Both the position numbers and the translations under genes were made by a program. A stretch of 64,000 bases of DNA. It comes from Allobosea sp. AAP35. GTDB lineage: Bacteria > Pseudomonadota > Alphaproteobacteria > Rhizobiales > Beijerinckiaceae. The notes below the pieces were generated by a model. It had not been told where the DNA came from and made no database searches. It saw only the letters and a program-made list of their open reading frames with translations. Position 1 is the stretch's first letter; each line of letters begins with the position of its first letter. The stretch lies in assembly GCF_001295925.1 (NCBI RefSeq), contig NZ_LJHQ01000001.1, positions 1 through 64,000 of the forward strand, written 5' to 3'. Below are positions 1-8,520 of this stretch, in pieces.

Positions 1-177
<177 letters not shown>

Positions 178-587
178 CGCGACGATGCGGCGATCGTCCG
201 CATGCGCAGCGGTTCACCCGGGTCTCGCAGCGCCCAGCCCTGCTGACGGTCGTCCGTCTCATAGAAGTGGCGAACGCGCCTGATGAACTGCCTGAAGTCC
301 GGCTTCTTCTCGACCGAGCGGTTGCATGTCGTCCAGTCAACAGCGGCGCGCTCGCGAGCCGGGATGCCGGATAAACCCGGGGTGGTCAGGGACGGGGTGT
401 CAGGATCAGTGCGGCGCAGATCAGATGCTCATATTTCGCTCCAATCGCGTGTGCGGGGCCTGTGTCAAGATTGCGCTTATGCTTGATGCCAACGAACTGA
501 CGACGCGCCGAGCAAGCCCGGGAGCGTCAGGTTGGAGAGCACCGCGCCCGCGAGGGCGGTCCTTTTCTGCGAAGCCTGTGGACATGG
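178..587. other. Non-coding stretch, no gene seen
   Basis: This is the left margin of segment A, downstream of the minus-strand operon that ends at 588. Its open frames are short, have no convincing start region and match nothing I recognise. A GCCC-GCGA-GGGC hairpin lies near 547-558, but without a T-run. Confidence 0.4.
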
Positions 588-1607
588 CTAGGAATTGGGT
601 GGCGGAGTCAGGCGCGCGGCCGCGGCTTCGGCTTCGAGAGAAAGCCGGGTTACGGCGAAGACATGATCCTGGCTTGCTGCCGTCTGGGTCCGCTCAAGGA
701 CATCCGCCAGGAACCTGCTGAAATAGGTCAGCGGCTCGATGCTGGCGTCAATATGGCGCGTGCCTTGATGGTTGGAGAGGAAAACGTGGTCCGCCCCTGG
801 GCGGCCGGCGATGTCGAGATATTTGCGCAGCTCGATGAAACCCCTGGTGCCGAGCAATGTCAGCCGCCCGTCGCCCCAGGTCGGCAGGCTGTCGGGCGTG
901 AACCAGTCGACGCGGATATAGCCGGTGGCCTTCTCGCTGCGCAGCAGGATCTCTCCGAAATCGGAAAAGTCGGGGACATCGCGGAGCGCATGATTGGCCG
1001 TGCTGCTGGCGACGATCTGTGCGTCAGTGGCGCCGGTGTAGAACAGGAACTGGTCAATCTGGTGCGAGGCGATGTCGATCAGGATGCCGCCATAGGCAGC
1101 GCGATCGAAGAACCAAGCCGGGCGGATCGCCCGGTTCAGCCGGTGCGGTCCCAGGCCGACGGTGTTGACGACTTCGCCGATGGCCCCCTCCGCCACCAGC
1201 TTCGCGGCGATATCCGAGGCGCGCACGATGAAGCGCTCTGAAAAGCAGATCGAAAAGATCCGCCCGGTCCGCGCGACACACTCCATGACCGCGGAGAGCT
1301 GCTCGGGCGTGGTCAGCCCGGGCTTGTCGACCATCACGTCCTTGCCGTTTGCCATGGCGCGCAGGGCGATGCCGGCCCGGTCGCGCGGGATCGCCGCGCA
1401 GCAGATGATGTCGATCGCGGGATCGTCGAGCAGGCGCTCGCGCTCCAGCGGGCGCAAATCGGGAAAGCGCTCCCGGAAGCCGTCGAGCACACGCGGATCG
1501 GAGGTCTGCGGGCAGTAGCCGACGCACTGCGCCCCGGCTGCGATCAGCTCGGCGACCATGTGGTAGATGTGCCGGTGGTCGAGGCCGATGGCGGCGAAAC
1601 GCAGCAT
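588..1607 (-). CDS. Gfo/Idh/MocA family oxidoreductase (first copy)
   Basis: A 339-residue protein of usual length for NAD(P)-dependent Gfo/Idh/MocA sugar or inositol dehydrogenases. The N-terminus is a Rossmann-type nucleotide-binding region (start MLRFAAIGLDHRH). DVMVDKPG near residue 90 is the family's EKP-type motif, with D in place of E and K as the expected catalytic lysine. The C-terminal half is the alpha/beta substrate-binding domain, with DIASHQIDQFLFYTG in the region of the catalytic histidine. The gene is the last of a minus-strand set after the TRAP transporter and a second Gfo/Idh gene, 11 bp away. It probably oxidises or isomerises the imported compound, but the substrate cannot be read from the sequence. 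Confidence 0.9.
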   Translation of the reverse strand: MLRFAAIGLDHRHIYHMVAELIAAGAQCVGYCPQTSDPRVLDGFRERFPDLRPLERERLLDDPAIDIICCAAIPRDRAGIALRAMANGKDVMVDKPGLTTPEQLSAVMECVARTGRIFSICFSERFIVRASDIAAKLVAEGAIGEVVNTVGLGPHRLNRAIRPAWFFDRAAYGGILIDIASHQIDQFLFYTGATDAQIVASSTANHALRDVPDFSDFGEILLRSEKATGYIRVDWFTPDSLPTWGDGRLTLLGTRGFIELRKYLDIAGRPGADHVFLSNHQGTRHIDASIEPLTYFSRFLADVLERTQTAASQDHVFAVTRLSLEAEAAAARLTPPPNS

Positions 1608-1618
1608 GTCTTCTGCCC

Positions 1619-2650
1619 TCAGCCCGTCGCGACAGTGACGCGGCCGGAGCTTTGTCCGGCGGCGATCAGCGCGTCGATCAGACGGTGGACCTGCAGTGCA
1701 TCCTCGCCGTTGATCCGGGGCGGACGCTTCTGGCGCAGGGCCTCGGCGAAATCGGACATCACCGCCCGGTGATAATCATGCGGGAACGCCATCGGGTCGG
1801 CGCCCGTGCCACCGGCGCTCCTGTCGGCCTCGACGGTGGTGCGCGTGCCGTCATGCCAGGCGATGTCGAGCGCGGTGCCGACGAGCGAGGCCGTCGCATG
1901 GCGGCAAATCAGCTCGATCCGCTCGGGGAAGCCGGGATAGGCCGCCGTCGTCGCATCGATGGTCCCGACCGCGCCATTGGCGAAGCGCACGGCCGCGCAG
2001 ACCATATCCTCGGTCTCCATCGCGTGGACCGGGCTGGTCAGGGCGTAGCCGCCGACTTCGGTGATGGGGCCGGCGAGGCTCAGCATCAGGTCGAGCGTGT
2101 GGATGCCCTGCGAGAGCAGCACGCCGCCGCCGTCGCGCGCGAAACTGCCGCGGCCGGGCTCGTCGTAATAGGATTGCGGCCGCCAGAGCCGGATCACCGT
2201 CGAGCAGCCGACGATCTCGCCCATGCGGCCGGAAGTGAGATGCTCCGCCAGCGCCATCGCCGCCGGCTTGAAGCGATGCTGCAGCACGATGCCGAGCGTC
2301 ACCCCGGCGGCGCGGCAGGTCGCGACCAGCTCCTGCGACCGGGCGGTAGTGATGTCGAGCGGCTTTTCCAGCAGGATGTGCTTGCCGGCCTGGGCGCAGC
2401 GCCGGGCGATGTCGAGATGGGTGTTGGCCGGCGTCAGCACCAGCATCGCCTCGACGGTGTCGTCCGCCAGCAGGGCGTCGAGATCGTCGCCAAGCGGAAA
2501 GGGAAAGCGCGCACCGAAGGCCGCGCGCCGTTCGGCGCTCGGGCTGTAGGCGCCGACGACCTCGACCTGCTCCTGCAGATCGAGGAGGCCCCGGGCATGG
2601 GGCGTCACGGCCATGCCGAGCCCGACGATCCCGATGCGCAGCCTGCTCAT
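1619..2650 (-). CDS. Gfo/Idh/MocA family oxidoreductase (second copy)
   Basis: A 343-residue protein with the start MSRLRIGIVGLGMA, a glycine-rich NAD(P)-binding loop. HILLEKPLDI near residue 95 carries the family's EKP motif with the catalytic lysine. GVLLSQGIHTLDLMLSLAG near residue 190 is the usual substrate-domain signature with a conserved histidine. The ATG at 2650 begins this frame. The same frame stays open upstream through the transporter gene, but only as a shadow. It sits 17 bp after the TRAP permease and 11 bp before the other dehydrogenase, so the two probably act in sequence on one catabolic substrate. They are not close copies of each other. Confidence 0.9.
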   Translation of the reverse strand: MSRLRIGIVGLGMAVTPHARGLLDLQEQVEVVGAYSPSAERRAAFGARFPFPLGDDLDALLADDTVEAMLVLTPANTHLDIARRCAQAGKHILLEKPLDITTARSQELVATCRAAGVTLGIVLQHRFKPAAMALAEHLTSGRMGEIVGCSTVIRLWRPQSYYDEPGRGSFARDGGGVLLSQGIHTLDLMLSLAGPITEVGGYALTSPVHAMETEDMVCAAVRFANGAVGTIDATTAAYPGFPERIELICRHATASLVGTALDIAWHDGTRTTVEADRSAGGTGADPMAFPHDYHRAVMSDFAEALRQKRPPRINGEDALQVHRLIDALIAAGQSSGRVTVATG

Positions 2651-2667
2651 GCTCTCAACTCCGCGGT

Positions 2668-4533
2668 TCAGGGGCCGAGCCAGCGCAGCGGCGCCAGCGT
2701 CAGCGAGGGCACATAGGTCACCAACATCAGCACGATCACCAGCGCCAGGATGAAGGGCAGGATCGCCCGGAAGACCTCGACCACATTGGCCTTGCCGACG
2801 CGGGCCGTAGTGAAGACCAGCACGCCAAGTGGGGGCGTCAGCGCGCCGATGACGAGGTTCATGACCAGCACGATGCCGAACTGGACCGGGTCGACACCCG
2901 CTGACACGACGAGCGGCACCAGGATCGGCACCAGGATGACCATGGCCGCGATCATCTCCATGAACAGCCCGACCACCAGCAGCAGCAAGTTGATCAGCAG
3001 CAGCAGGACGATGGGGTTGTCGGTATAGGCGCTCATCGCGGCCGCGATTTTCTGCGGCACCTGCTCGGCGGCCAGCACCCAGGCGAAGGGCGAGGCAGCG
3101 GCGATGATGACGACGATCGACACCGTGTCGAACGTGGATTCGCGGGCCGCGTCGTAGAAGCCGCGGCCGCTGAGGCAGCGATAGAACAGCACGCCGCAGA
3201 GAATGGCGTAGACCAGCGCGATGGCGCCGGCCTCGGTGGCGGTGAAGACGCCGAACCGCACGCCGCCGACGATCAGCAGCGGCAGCAGCAGCGCCGGGAT
3301 CGCCGTCGCCAGTGCACGACCGCGTGCCCCCCAGGAGGCGGGAGCGATGGCGCCGCCATAACCCTTCACCCGCGAGACGACATAGACGACAAGGATCAGC
3401 GCTGTTGCCGCCATCAACCCCGGAATGATCGTGGCGACGAACAGCGCGCCGACCGAAACAGAGGCCAGCGCCGCATAGATGATCAGTCCCAAGCTGGGGG
3501 GAATGAGGTTCGCCAGCGTCGAGGAGGCACTCGTCAGGGCGCAGCTGAAAGCGCGGGGATAGCCGTGCTTCTCCATCTCCGGCACCATCAGCTTGGCGAT
3601 GGCGGAGGCATCGGCGGTGGAGGAGCCGGAGACGCCCGCGAGCAGAGTGTTGGTGACGACATTGGCCTGTCCGAGCCCGCCGCGGAAATGCCCGACAAGG
3701 CTCGTGGCCAGGGCGACCAGCCGCGTGGTGATGCCCCCGACATTCATCACCGCCGCCGCCATGATGAAGAACGGGATCGCCAGGAGCGTGAAGGAATTCA
3801 GCGAGGACGCCATGTTCTGCGGCACGATCACCAGCATGATGTCGCCCAGCGGCGCGAAGGCGGCGAAGGCCCCGAAGGCCAGCGCGAAGGCGATCGGCAC
3901 CTCGAACAGCACGAGCAGGCCCGCCACCAGCATCAACGCGGTGGGGCTGCCGGCCTCCTGCCAGACCAGTGCCGCGCCATGGCGGACCGCCAGATAGATC
4001 GCACCGCCGGCCACGACCGAGACCAGGCCCGCAAGCTGCGGCAGCCCCCCGGCCGGGCGGATCAGATAGACGAGGTTCAATGCGCCCCCGACGGCGATCG
4101 CGATGAACAGATAGGAGAGCGGCCACTGCATCGCCGGCGAAACCTGGATGGCGCGCCCGGCGAAGTCGATGCCGTGAACGATCATCATGATGCTAGTGGC
4201 CGCGATCATCGCCGCGACGAACCCGGCATGGAGGCGCTGCAGCGGCGCCGGCAGGTAGCGGCTGACGAGGTCGATGGCGATATGAGCATGCCGGCCGACG
4301 GCGAGCGCCATCCCCAGGAACACCGCCCAGGTGAACAGCCAGATCGAGACCTCTTCCGGCCAGGGCAAGGCGGCGTCGAACCCATACCGGCAGACCACCT
4401 GCAGCACCGCGACCGCCGCCGAGCCCAGCATCAGCGCCACGCAGAGCGCCTCGAACGCCCTGTCGAAGCCGAGCAGGAGGCGGATGGACGCATCAGGGAC
4501 TCGGGACGTCATCGTCGGGGCCTGGTCAACCAT
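2668..4533 (-). CDS. TRAP transporter fused small and large permease (DctQM type)
   Basis: A 621-residue membrane protein. Residues about 20-170 form the four-helix DctQ-like small subunit (CRYGFDAALPWPEEVS is typical). The rest is the DctM large subunit, with repeated hydrophobic helices and motifs such as IPFFIMAAAVMNVGGIT, GVSGSSTADASAIAKLMVPE and LTPPLGVLVF. The fusion makes it a complete membrane component that imports an organic acid or sugar acid with sodium or proton cotransport, using a periplasmic binding protein. The partner binding protein is the upstream gene at 4610-5638 and two dehydrogenases follow. Expression probably depends on the LacI-type regulator encoded divergently. 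Confidence 0.93.
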   Translation of the reverse strand: MVDQAPTMTSRVPDASIRLLLGFDRAFEALCVALMLGSAAVAVLQVVCRYGFDAALPWPEEVSIWLFTWAVFLGMALAVGRHAHIAIDLVSRYLPAPLQRLHAGFVAAMIAATSIMMIVHGIDFAGRAIQVSPAMQWPLSYLFIAIAVGGALNLVYLIRPAGGLPQLAGLVSVVAGGAIYLAVRHGAALVWQEAGSPTALMLVAGLLVLFEVPIAFALAFGAFAAFAPLGDIMLVIVPQNMASSLNSFTLLAIPFFIMAAAVMNVGGITTRLVALATSLVGHFRGGLGQANVVTNTLLAGVSGSSTADASAIAKLMVPEMEKHGYPRAFSCALTSASSTLANLIPPSLGLIIYAALASVSVGALFVATIIPGLMAATALILVVYVVSRVKGYGGAIAPASWGARGRALATAIPALLLPLLIVGGVRFGVFTATEAGAIALVYAILCGVLFYRCLSGRGFYDAARESTFDTVSIVVIIAAASPFAWVLAAEQVPQKIAAAMSAYTDNPIVLLLLINLLLLVVGLFMEMIAAMVILVPILVPLVVSAGVDPVQFGIVLVMNLVIGALTPPLGVLVFTTARVGKANVVEVFRAILPFILALVIVLMLVTYVPSLTLAPLRWLGP

Positions 4534-4563
4534 GGTCGGCTATCGCTCGCTCAGCAGGGGGGA

Positions 4564-4589
4564 CGCCGGCCCTATGACAAGGGCCGGCG
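4564..4589 (-). promoter_or_regulatory. Intercistronic hairpin between TRAP binding protein and permease genes
   Basis: A perfect 10-bp stem (CGCCGGCCCT / AGGGCCGGCG) with a 6-nt loop in the 76-bp gap after the binding-protein stop. No T-run follows, so it looks less like a full terminator than an mRNA-stabilising or attenuating hairpin. Such hairpins often keep binding-protein transcript above permease transcript. That role is inference. Confidence 0.6.
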
Positions 4590-4609
4590 CAAGGCGTCGC
4601 CGAACCGAC

Positions 4610-5638
4610 TCAGGCTAGCTTGCGGATCTTCTCGATCATCGCCTTGGTTTCTGGGCTCTTGGACCCGAACTGGTCGAAGAGCGGCGCGGTCATCTCGGCC
4701 CATTTTGCCCGCTCGGCCTCGCTGACACGGTTGACCTTGCAGCCGAGCTTTTCGAGGTCGGCCAGCGCCTTGTCGGCATTGGCCCGGTTCGTCGCCCGCT
4801 GCTCGGCAAAGACCTCCTTGGCGGAGGCGCGCACCATGTCGCGCAGATCGGCCGGCAGGCTGTCCAGCCAGCGCGCATTGACGCGCACGGCCTTGGGCAG
4901 GAACCAGTGGGCCGTCGGGGTTACCTCCTTAGCCTGCTCGTGCCATTTGAAGCCGAGGATGGAGAAGTAATCCGAATCGAGGCCGTCGATGACGCCGGTC
5001 GAAAGCGCCGAATACTGCTCTGAATACGGCAGGGGGGTCGGGTTGGCGCCGAGCGTCTTCCAGAAATCGACCCAGATCCGCAGCTCTGGCACCCGGATCT
5101 TCAACCCCTTTAGCGTCTCCAGCGAGTTCACCGGCCGCTTGGAGAGGATGTGGCGGAAGCCGGTCTCGCCATAGGCGACGAACTCCACCCCCGTCTTCTT
5201 GCGAGCTATGTCGGAGACCTCTTGCCCCAGCGGCCCCTGCAGCACGCGGTCGACATGGGCCTCGTCCTTGTAGATGAAGCCCGGCGCGCCACCGAAGGCG
5301 GCGATCTCAGGCGCGATCGCCTCCTCGCTGTCGGGGCCGGCGGTGGTGACCTGGATGGTGCCGATGCGGCTGCCCTCGAGCGCCTGCGCCAGCCCACCGA
5401 GCTGGGCGGCTGGGAAGTGTTGCGCATCGATGCGACCGCCGCTGCGCTCACGCAGGATGCCCGTCCACTTCTCGAAGCCGAGCGTGATCGGCGTGCCGAT
5501 GCCTTCGGTGTGGGCGATGCGGCAGGTGAATTTCTGCTGGGCTCGCGCGGAAGTCAGCACGGTCGGCGCGGCGATCGCCGCAAGCCCGAGACCGACGACG
5601 CGGCGGCGCGTGAAAGCACGTTCTGACGATGAATCCAT
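4610..5638 (-). CDS. TRAP transporter substrate-binding protein (DctP family)
   Basis: A 342-residue periplasmic binding protein. The start at 5638 (MDSSSERAFTRRRVV) is preferred because AGGAGAGG lies just upstream and it begins a clear Tat-like signal: RRR, a hydrophobic stretch, then a cleavage region near ARAQQ. The mature part shows DctP features including GIGTPITLGFEKW near the start, LKGLKIRVPELRIW near the middle and LSTGVIDGLDSD, where the family's conserved substrate contacts lie. It delivers a solute to the fused permease encoded next. It is the first gene of the operon and is transcribed away from the LacI-type regulator across a 271-bp shared control region. Confidence 0.92.
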   Translation of the reverse strand: MDSSSERAFTRRRVVGLGLAAIAAPTVLTSARAQQKFTCRIAHTEGIGTPITLGFEKWTGILRERSGGRIDAQHFPAAQLGGLAQALEGSRIGTIQVTTAGPDSEEAIAPEIAAFGGAPGFIYKDEAHVDRVLQGPLGQEVSDIARKKTGVEFVAYGETGFRHILSKRPVNSLETLKGLKIRVPELRIWVDFWKTLGANPTPLPYSEQYSALSTGVIDGLDSDYFSILGFKWHEQAKEVTPTAHWFLPKAVRVNARWLDSLPADLRDMVRASAKEVFAEQRATNRANADKALADLEKLGCKVNRVSEAERAKWAEMTAPLFDQFGSKSPETKAMIEKIRKLA

Positions 5639-5821
5639 GGCGGTTCCTCTCCTGATATCGTTGTGAGCGGCCGGCATGCTCCGGCCTTGATCGGGTGTTG
5701 GCCCGTTTGGGTCTGGTGGTATGGTCTTGCATCGCGCCGCGAGGTCGCGAACACTCTCCCGGCTAGGCTGCCCCGGTTAGGCAAAAAACGCCGGACGAAA
5801 CCTCCTTGACTTGGAAAGCTA

Positions 5822-5905
5822 TGTGCAATCGTTGTCACTGTAAACCGTCACAGTCCAATCGTTACGCTGACAGGATTGTAGAAATGATGCGCAATCGATT
5901 GCGCA
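5822..5905. promoter_or_regulatory. LacI-type operator cluster in divergent control region
   Basis: Bases 5888-5905 form a perfect 18-bp palindrome, TGCGCAATCGATTGCGCA, with the central CG typical of LacI/GalR operators. Weaker relatives sharing CAATCGTT lie at 5826-5834 and 5855-5863. The palindrome ends 5 bp before the GTG start of the regulator gene, so binding would block its own expression. The other sites lie toward the TRAP operon. The AT-rich stretch between suits divergent promoters, though no -35/-10 pair is certain. Confidence 0.7.
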
Positions 5906-5909
5906 AAGC

Positions 5910-6956
5910 GTGCCGGATCAACAGATGAAGCGGCCTCCGACGATGAAGGACATCGCGGCCGAGCTGCAGCTGTCGGTTTCCACCGTTGCGCGATCCCTGG
6001 CGGACTCGCCCCGGATCAGCCGCGAGACGCGCGCCCGCGTCGTGTCGGCCTCTGAGCGCCTCGGCTATGTCGTCGATCACGCGGCGAGAGCGATGCGCAG
6101 CGGCACAAGCTCGACCGTCGGGCTGATCGTCCCCGACATCCGCAACGATTTCTATTCCACCGCAGCCAAGGCGATCGCCGATTGCTGCCAGGAGCGCGGC
6201 CACCAGCTCGTGCTCGCGGTCACCGACGACGATCCCGAGCTGGAACTCGAGCATCTGCGCAATCTGCGCGCGGCCCGGGCGCTTGGCTTCATCATCATTC
6301 CCAGTGTAACGCCGGCACAGGAGACGCTGCGCCTGATGCGCTCAACGCCTCATGTCCAGTTCGTGCGCAACTGCGAGCGGGTGGAGTCGGACTGGTTCGG
6401 CATCGAGGATGGCGAGGCCATGCGCCTGGCGGCTCGCCACCTGATCGATCTCGGACACCGGCGCATCGCCTATATCGGCTCGACCGTGGCGATCTCGACC
6501 GGGCGCGACCGCCTCGAGGGCTTTCGCCGGACCTTGAACGAGGCTGGGATCAGCATCGACGAGCGGCTCGTCAAGGCCGGCAGCTGCGACACCGAGTTCG
6601 GTTTTGCGGCGATGCAGGATATCCTGGCGCAGCCGAGACGGCCGACCGCCGTCGTCACTGCCGGCGCGCGCATGAGCATCGGCGCCTATGATTGTGCGCG
6701 CGCGGCCGGCGTCGCGATTCCCGGGGAATTATCCTTCATTGGCTTCAGCGACAGCCCGACCCTGCGCTGGTGCGGCGACGGCTTGACCACCATCGCGCTG
6801 CCGGTGCGCGAGCTGGCGCTGACCTCGACGGATTTCCTGTTTCGACGGGCGAGCCCGGACTGGACCACCGAGCGCCCCTGTCGGGTCACGCTAAAACCGA
6901 GCCTTCTACAGCGCGGCTCGACGGCCGCGCCGCACCACGCGCTCGAACCCGCATGA
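5910..6956 (+). CDS. LacI family transcriptional regulator
   Basis: A 348-residue repressor of usual LacI/GalR length. Residues about 11-60 form the helix-turn-helix and hinge: TMKDIAAELQLSVSTVARSL, then SPRISRETRARVV and ERLGYVVDHAARAMRSG. The remainder is the periplasmic-binding-like effector domain (VGLIVPDIRNDFYSTAA; GHRRIAYIGS). The annotated start is GTG; an in-frame ATG at 5925 is equally possible. The gene is divergent from the TRAP operon, and a perfect palindrome lies just before its start, so self-regulation and control of the transporter are likely. Its stop overlaps the next gene's start (ATGA), so that reductase is probably co-transcribed and co-regulated. Confidence 0.93.
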   Translation: MPDQQMKRPPTMKDIAAELQLSVSTVARSLADSPRISRETRARVVSASERLGYVVDHAARAMRSGTSSTVGLIVPDIRNDFYSTAAKAIADCCQERGHQLVLAVTDDDPELELEHLRNLRAARALGFIIIPSVTPAQETLRLMRSTPHVQFVRNCERVESDWFGIEDGEAMRLAARHLIDLGHRRIAYIGSTVAISTGRDRLEGFRRTLNEAGISIDERLVKAGSCDTEFGFAAMQDILAQPRRPTAVVTAGARMSIGAYDCARAAGVAIPGELSFIGFSDSPTLRWCGDGLTTIALPVRELALTSTDFLFRRASPDWTTERPCRVTLKPSLLQRGSTAAPHHALEPA

Positions 6957-7942
6957 GGCGGCGCGTCTGCCTGCTGGGCGCCACCGGAACCATCGGCCGC
7001 GCGACGACCCGCGCCCTGATCCGGCGCGGATATGAGGTGGTCTGTTTCACGCGGGCCCCGACGGACAGCGCAAAGGCGCAATCGCGACAGGCGGACGCCG
7101 GCGATCTGGAAGGGGCCATCATCAAGGTTGTGGATGTCGGCGATCCCGTGGCGCTGGCCAGGGACGGGTTTACTGGCGAGCCCTTCGACGCGGTGGTGTC
7201 CTGCATGGCCTCGCGCACCGGCACGCCCAGGGACGCCTGGGCCATCGATCACCGTGCCCATCTCACCGTGCTGGAGGCGGCCCAGCGGGCCGGTGTCCAG
7301 CACTTCGTGCTGCTCTCGGCGATCTGCGTGCAGAAGCCAAGGCTCGCCTTTCAGCAGGCCAAGCTGGCGTTCGAGGCGGCCCTGATCGGCTCGGACCTGC
7401 GCTATTCGATCGTGAGGCCGACCGCATTCTTCAAGTCGCTGTCGGGACAGATCGAGCGCGTCCGCCAGGGCCGGCCTTTCCTGATATTCGGTGACGGCAC
7501 CTTGACCGCCTGCAAGCCGATCAGCGACGGCGATCTTGCCGATTTTCTCGCCGGCTGCCTCGAAGACGAAAGCCGGTGGAACCGCATCCTGCCGATCGGC
7601 GGACCGGGCGACGCAATCACCCCCCGCCAGCAGGGCGAAGCTTTGTTTGCGCTGCTCGGGAGCCCGCCGAAATTCCGCTCCGCGCCCGTGGCCCTACTCG
7701 ACATCGCCATCGCCGGCCTGGGCGCCCTAGGCACCATCGTGCCGTCGCTTGCCGACAAAGCCGAGCTGGCGCGAATCGGTCGCTATTATGCCACCGAATC
7801 CATGCTGGTGATCGACCCCCGGACCGGCCTGTATGATGCAGCGGGGACGCCATCGACAGGCACGCAAACCCTGTTCGATTTCTACCGCTCGGTCGTCGGT
7901 GGCGCGGCCGTGCCTGATCGCGGCGACCATGCCGTCTTTTGA
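6953..7942 (+). CDS. bciA-like: NAD(P)-binding reductase resembling 3,8-divinyl chlorophyllide 8-vinyl reductase (BciA)
   Basis: A 329-residue atypical short-chain reductase. The N-terminal VCLLGATGTIGRAT is the TGxxGxxG nucleotide-binding motif. The central and C-terminal blocks YSIVRPTAFFKSLSGQ, LTACKPISDGDLADFL, RILPIGGPG and LARIGRYYATESMLV closely match what I know of BciA, which reduces the 8-vinyl group of divinyl chlorophyllide in bacteriochlorophyll synthesis. The gene overlaps the LacI regulator by 4 bp, and no other bacteriochlorophyll gene is visible nearby. It could serve a different substrate linked to the TRAP operon, or be a remnant of photosynthetic ancestry. Family assignment is firm; function here is not. 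Confidence 0.75.
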   Translation: MRRRVCLLGATGTIGRATTRALIRRGYEVVCFTRAPTDSAKAQSRQADAGDLEGAIIKVVDVGDPVALARDGFTGEPFDAVVSCMASRTGTPRDAWAIDHRAHLTVLEAAQRAGVQHFVLLSAICVQKPRLAFQQAKLAFEAALIGSDLRYSIVRPTAFFKSLSGQIERVRQGRPFLIFGDGTLTACKPISDGDLADFLAGCLEDESRWNRILPIGGPGDAITPRQQGEALFALLGSPPKFRSAPVALLDIAIAGLGALGTIVPSLADKAELARIGRYYATESMLVIDPRTGLYDAAGTPSTGTQTLFDFYRSVVGGAAVPDRGDHAVF

Positions 7943-8123
7943 TCGCGCCTTGGGACGGTGCTGGAGCGCGCTTGCGGCCGGAACGGATTCCCCCATGTGA
8001 CACGGCCGCCAGCCGCGAACCCACGACAATGCTAAGGCAAACCCGGTCAGCCTGATCAGCGCGACAATTTTCCAACCCTTCGCGGCTCGGCGGCGGGTCG
8101 TCGTCTTCTATCCGATCCTCACC

Positions 8124-8149
8124 AGCCCGCCCTGACCGGCGGGCTTTTT
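8124..8149 (+). terminator. Rho-independent terminator
   Basis: An 8-bp stem (AGCCCGCC / GGCGGGCT), 6-nt loop and run of five T. It lies about 180 bp after the reductase stop and about 70 bp before the next start, so it separates the regulator-reductase unit from the chemoreceptor unit. Confidence 0.8.
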
Positions 8150-8216
8150 CACGCGAGGATCCATTTGTTAACCAGCCAGCGATAGCTCTTAGCTTTGTGA
8201 CCTTAGGGAAGAGGCG

Positions 8217-8516
8217 ATGAGCGTTCGCGAATGGTTGCCTGGTCTGTCGATTCTGGCAATCTCCACGGCTGTATTGCCGATGTTATCGGCCGATTTGAGT
8301 GAATTGCGCTCTATCGCTGGAGTTTTTCCGCCTTGGTGGACGTCCCGAGACGTCGTCGCTGCGGCCGGAGCCGCCGGATCGATCGTTCGTCTCGGAACGC
8401 TTCCGTTCATTGTCGTGGTTCGGTCAGACAGCAGCGACGTTGCGGCCCGTCTTACGGCCTCAGGCTCTCTCTTTAATTTCGATCCCCTTGGCATCTCCGG
8501 CTGTTTCACCAGGTAA
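8217..8516 (+). CDS. Small membrane or exported protein paired with chemoreceptor
   Basis: A 99-residue protein with a strong ribosome-binding region (GGGAAGAGGCG) just before its ATG. Residues about 5-25 (LPGLSILAISTAVLPML) form one hydrophobic segment, either an anchor or a signal. The rest carries GVFPPWW, a hydrophobic stretch ending in LPFIVVV, and a C-terminal NFDPLGISGCF. It ends 4 bp before the chemoreceptor start, so the two are almost certainly co-translated. I recall small proteins with a similar FPPWW / DPLG pattern beside receptors in other alphaproteobacteria, but cannot name a family. A periplasmic sensing partner for the receptor is a reasonable guess. Confidence 0.65.
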   Translation: MSVREWLPGLSILAISTAVLPMLSADLSELRSIAGVFPPWWTSRDVVAAAGAAGSIVRLGTLPFIVVVRSDSSDVAARLTASGSLFNFDPLGISGCFTR

Positions 8517-8520
8517 CTCA

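Noticed and set aside
1619-4126. An 835-residue minus-strand frame spanning the TRAP permease and second dehydrogenase
   Set aside because: Only the last 343 residues are the dehydrogenase; the upstream part is an out-of-frame reading of the permease gene.
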